A DNA stretch of 25,794 nt from a virus: positions 1 to 25,794 of the IMG/VR virus record IMGVR_UViG_3300017746_000129; one strand, 5' to 3'. Position 1 is the first letter of the stretch. Every line of letters starts with the position of its first letter. Position numbers and translations under genes: made by a program. This document shows positions 23,892 through 25,794 of the stretch, piece by piece. Under the pieces are notes generated by a model. The model saw only the letters and a list, made by a program, of their open reading frames with translations. It searched no databases and was not told where the DNA came from.

Positions 23892-25541
23892 ATGGCATTA
23901 CCAACATTCACAAGAACATACAAATCGGTTGACGTACCAAAAAACGTAGCGCCAGTTAATTTATCTCAGCAGTTTGCGGTTATGTCTGCGAACATGAATA
24001 AGCAGTTTGTAGCGCAGCAAGAAGCCGCTTTAAAAGCTCAGACAGCACAAGCTAAAAGAGCTTCTGATTTACTTGAATATGGTTTAGATTTTAGCACTAG
24101 AAATCAATCTGATTTGTACAAAAACCTACAAGAAGCTGGTGTTAATAATCCAGAGTTGTATAAGGTAGCTGACAATCATATAAATGAAATGACTAATTGT
24201 CAAATTGGTGCTAAAAAATCTACAAGCAGAGAAGATCAAGCCGCTTATTTACAATGTGTTGCTTATCAAAAACAAAAAGTAAACGAGTTGGTATCTTTAA
24301 CAAACGAAGGTAGAGCTGCTGATCAATTGTTTGCTGAAGATTTTGCTAATGGATTTAACACCGTTGGTAGACAAGGTGGTGTGGCTACAGCTGGTAATAT
24401 ATCTTTTGGTCCTGAAGAATCCGGTGTTGATTTTAATAAATACCAATTAGGTATGTATGTTAGAAATGGCATTGGTAAAAACCTTAAAGAAGAATTTTTT
24501 GTAGAAGATGGTGTGTACAAGATAAAGTATACCAGTGATAATATAACTCAAGCAGGTTATAAAGACGGTATGGTTGTAGACGCAAAAGAATTTTTAGGTT
24601 TTCAACCTGAAACTGTACCAAAGTCTAATGAAGATATTGATGATAAGTTAAAAAATATTTGGAGTAAAGCCAAAGGTGCTAACGCTGTATATCAAGATCC
24701 TCTTGTTGTAGAAGGTGAGATAAGTGCTGATGGTATTTATGTTACTGAAAAAATAAAATTTAAAAAAGAAAACTTCTTTAAAGACGTTGCTAACGCTGTT
24801 GATCCTGTAGCGGCTGGTAATTTAGCTTCTGGAAATCAAGCAGAAATAGATTTACAAACTACACTTATACCTCACTTCGTCGCTAAGTATAGCGAAAAAG
24901 ATAAAGACGGTAATGAAATAGGAACCTTTACACTTGGCGTTGGTGATGAGGCAAAGACTGTGAAAATATCTAAGCTTAAAGAATTTACATTAAAGCAAGG
25001 TAGCGGTTCTTCTGGTGGTAACAAATGGGATTCATACTCACAAGGTTTATACAAAGAACTTTTTAGAAACTACGCTTTTGATTACACTGGTGTGGCAAAA
25101 ACTATAAGTAAAAATGATAAAGGTGCTTACTTTGTAAGTGGTAATACTACAAAATATAGTGGACCAAGAGGTGGAGGCCAAGGTACTCCCGCTGCTAGCC
25201 CAGCTACTATAGAAAAAATAAATGCTATTGAAATACCATTTGGTGATATGCCTGGTCCTGCAACAGAATCTGGTGAAAAACCTAGAAGACCTGTAGATAT
25301 AGTAGCATTGTTAGGAAATTTAAATGCAGAAAGATTTTATGCTCAAGGAAAAATTTATAAAAATCCAGATGGCGTGATGGCTGTTGATATTAGTAAATCT
25401 ACTAAAGGTAGAACTAGCGGTCCTAAAGCTACGCTACGTGCTGACATGACTGCTGATCAAATTAGAGACATACTAATAGAAATAGAAACAGGGCAAGACG
25501 CTCCTGAAAGAGAAAAACCTCTTTTACCTGGTTTACAATAA
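23892..25541 (+). CDS. Internal/virion structural protein of unknown function
   Basis: A 549-residue protein that follows the 23057 internal protein. The N-terminal 70 residues include a basic and hydrophobic helix (QQEAALKAQTAQAKRASDLL). Residues 90-140 hold two cysteines 22 residues apart (MTNCQIG, YLQCVAY). The middle is a mixed alpha/beta domain (FEDGVYKIKY-like strands, ADGIYVTEKIKFKKENF). The later part is Gly-rich (GSGSSGGNKW, SGPRGGGQGTPAASP), and the end is ADMTADQIRDILIEIETG. It resembles mid-size virion proteins found beside internal proteins in environmental Bacteroidota-type phages. No enzymatic motif is seen, and its role in ejection is inferred from position only. Confidence 0.65.
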   Translation: MALPTFTRTYKSVDVPKNVAPVNLSQQFAVMSANMNKQFVAQQEAALKAQTAQAKRASDLLEYGLDFSTRNQSDLYKNLQEAGVNNPELYKVADNHINEMTNCQIGAKKSTSREDQAAYLQCVAYQKQKVNELVSLTNEGRAADQLFAEDFANGFNTVGRQGGVATAGNISFGPEESGVDFNKYQLGMYVRNGIGKNLKEEFFVEDGVYKIKYTSDNITQAGYKDGMVVDAKEFLGFQPETVPKSNEDIDDKLKNIWSKAKGANAVYQDPLVVEGEISADGIYVTEKIKFKKENFFKDVANAVDPVAAGNLASGNQAEIDLQTTLIPHFVAKYSEKDKDGNEIGTFTLGVGDEAKTVKISKLKEFTLKQGSGSSGGNKWDSYSQGLYKELFRNYAFDYTGVAKTISKNDKGAYFVSGNTTKYSGPRGGGQGTPAASPATIEKINAIEIPFGDMPGPATESGEKPRRPVDIVALLGNLNAERFYAQGKIYKNPDGVMAVDISKSTKGRTSGPKATLRADMTADQIRDILIEIETGQDAPEREKPLLPGLQ

Positions 25542-25557
25542 AATAAAAAATTAAATT

Positions 25558-25794
25558 ATGTTTGAATACGAAGGTTTTCAATATACGTTAGACGAAGTTA
25601 CTAAAGCTGCGGAAAGCGAAAAAATATCTGTAGACGAGTACGTTGGTAAGCACGGTCTAAAAAACGTTGAAGTTACAGAAGAAATACAAACTGACCCTAC
25701 AGAGGGAAAGACAAACGGTGCTGTGGAAACGGATGCGGCTGTAGCACCAGTAACAACTCCAAGCAGAGCATCCATGATTGTAGATGCTCAACCA
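25558..25794 (+). CDS. N-terminal fragment of a further virion-type protein (cut by window edge)
   Basis: The last 79 codons of the window are open from an ATG at 25558. They begin MFEYEGFQYTLDEVTKAAES, then EKISVDEYVGKHGLKNVEVT, followed by a Thr/Ala/Pro-rich stretch. A short 'F.Y.G..YTL.EV..AA....S.DEY' opening is common at the start of very large internal or cargo proteins in crAss-like and marine phages. That is memory-based and cannot be tested here because the gene runs off the edge. It follows the previous stop by 16 A/T-rich bases. It could equally be a small protein. Confidence 0.6.
   Translation, partial: MFEYEGFQYTLDEVTKAAESEKISVDEYVGKHGLKNVEVTEEIQTDPTEGKTNGAVETDAAVAPVTTPSRASMIVDAQP

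Noticed and set aside
2338-25775. Open frames on the minus strand (for example near 2338-2526, 4655-4969, 5186-5488, 13544-13801, 18656-18916)
   Set aside because: Each lies opposite a well-supported + strand gene, has no recognisable motif, and the composition fits complementary A/T-rich codons. All real genes here appear to be on one strand.
1-25794. tRNA genes, CRISPR arrays, integrase, attachment sites and insertion sequences
   Set aside because: I saw no cloverleaf with a CCA end or T-loop consensus, no spaced direct-repeat array, and no recombinase motif. The window reads as late phage genes throughout.

Overview
This window looks like the late (structural and lysis) half of an AT-rich, double-stranded DNA tailed phage. 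All genes lie on the + strand, are tightly packed and often overlap by 1-17 bases. I see no tRNA, rRNA, integrase, transposase or CRISPR. The protein types (an 802-residue portal, an HK97-type capsid protein of about 485 residues, ring or adaptor proteins, a giant stabilisation-type tail protein, internal virion proteins) resemble short-tailed phages related to the crAss-like group and uncultured marine phages. Most starts have an A/T-rich leader and no clear Shine-Dalgarno, which fits a Bacteroidota host such as a marine flavobacterium. Host and lineage are inferences, because nothing in the window proves them.

Layout. (1) 1-850: the last 53 codons of a GroEL-type chaperonin, an overlapping small GroES-type co-chaperonin, and a possible winged-helix protein. 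(2) 848-4658: a lysis and accessory block. It holds several short Gly/Pro/Met-rich or basic proteins, a one-TM holin-like protein next to an M15-type peptidase (likely endolysin), a small HEMGH metallopeptidase-like protein, a holin of the gene-transfer-agent type, and short conserved phage proteins. (3) 4658-7687: a 205-residue protein that looks like two GroES-like units in tandem, a likely small terminase subunit, and the large terminase. (4) 7692-12811: portal, acidic scaffold-like protein and major capsid protein, closed by a strong hairpin terminator. (5) 12892-13713: a conserved virion-type protein bracketed by a second terminator with a UUCG loop. (6) 13772-22624: two ring or adaptor proteins and two large tail proteins (1759 and 495 residues). 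(7) 22635-25794: a small possible acyltransferase-fold protein, two internal virion-type proteins, and the start of a further gene cut by the window edge.

How the parts fit together. The terminase packages DNA through the portal into a shell built on the scaffold. Ring and stabilisation proteins close the head and form the short tail. Internal proteins are probably ejected with the DNA. Holin plus peptidases release progeny. The most distinctive feature is a phage folding system: a GroEL without the usual Gly-Met tail, a conventional GroES-like lid with a recognisable mobile loop, and a second double-unit GroES-like protein encoded just before the packaging genes. A second distinctive feature is the giant tail protein, which has no cysteine in its first 1022 residues and twelve in the remaining 737. 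This suggests that a separate, probably host-recognition, module has been joined to a conserved tail base.
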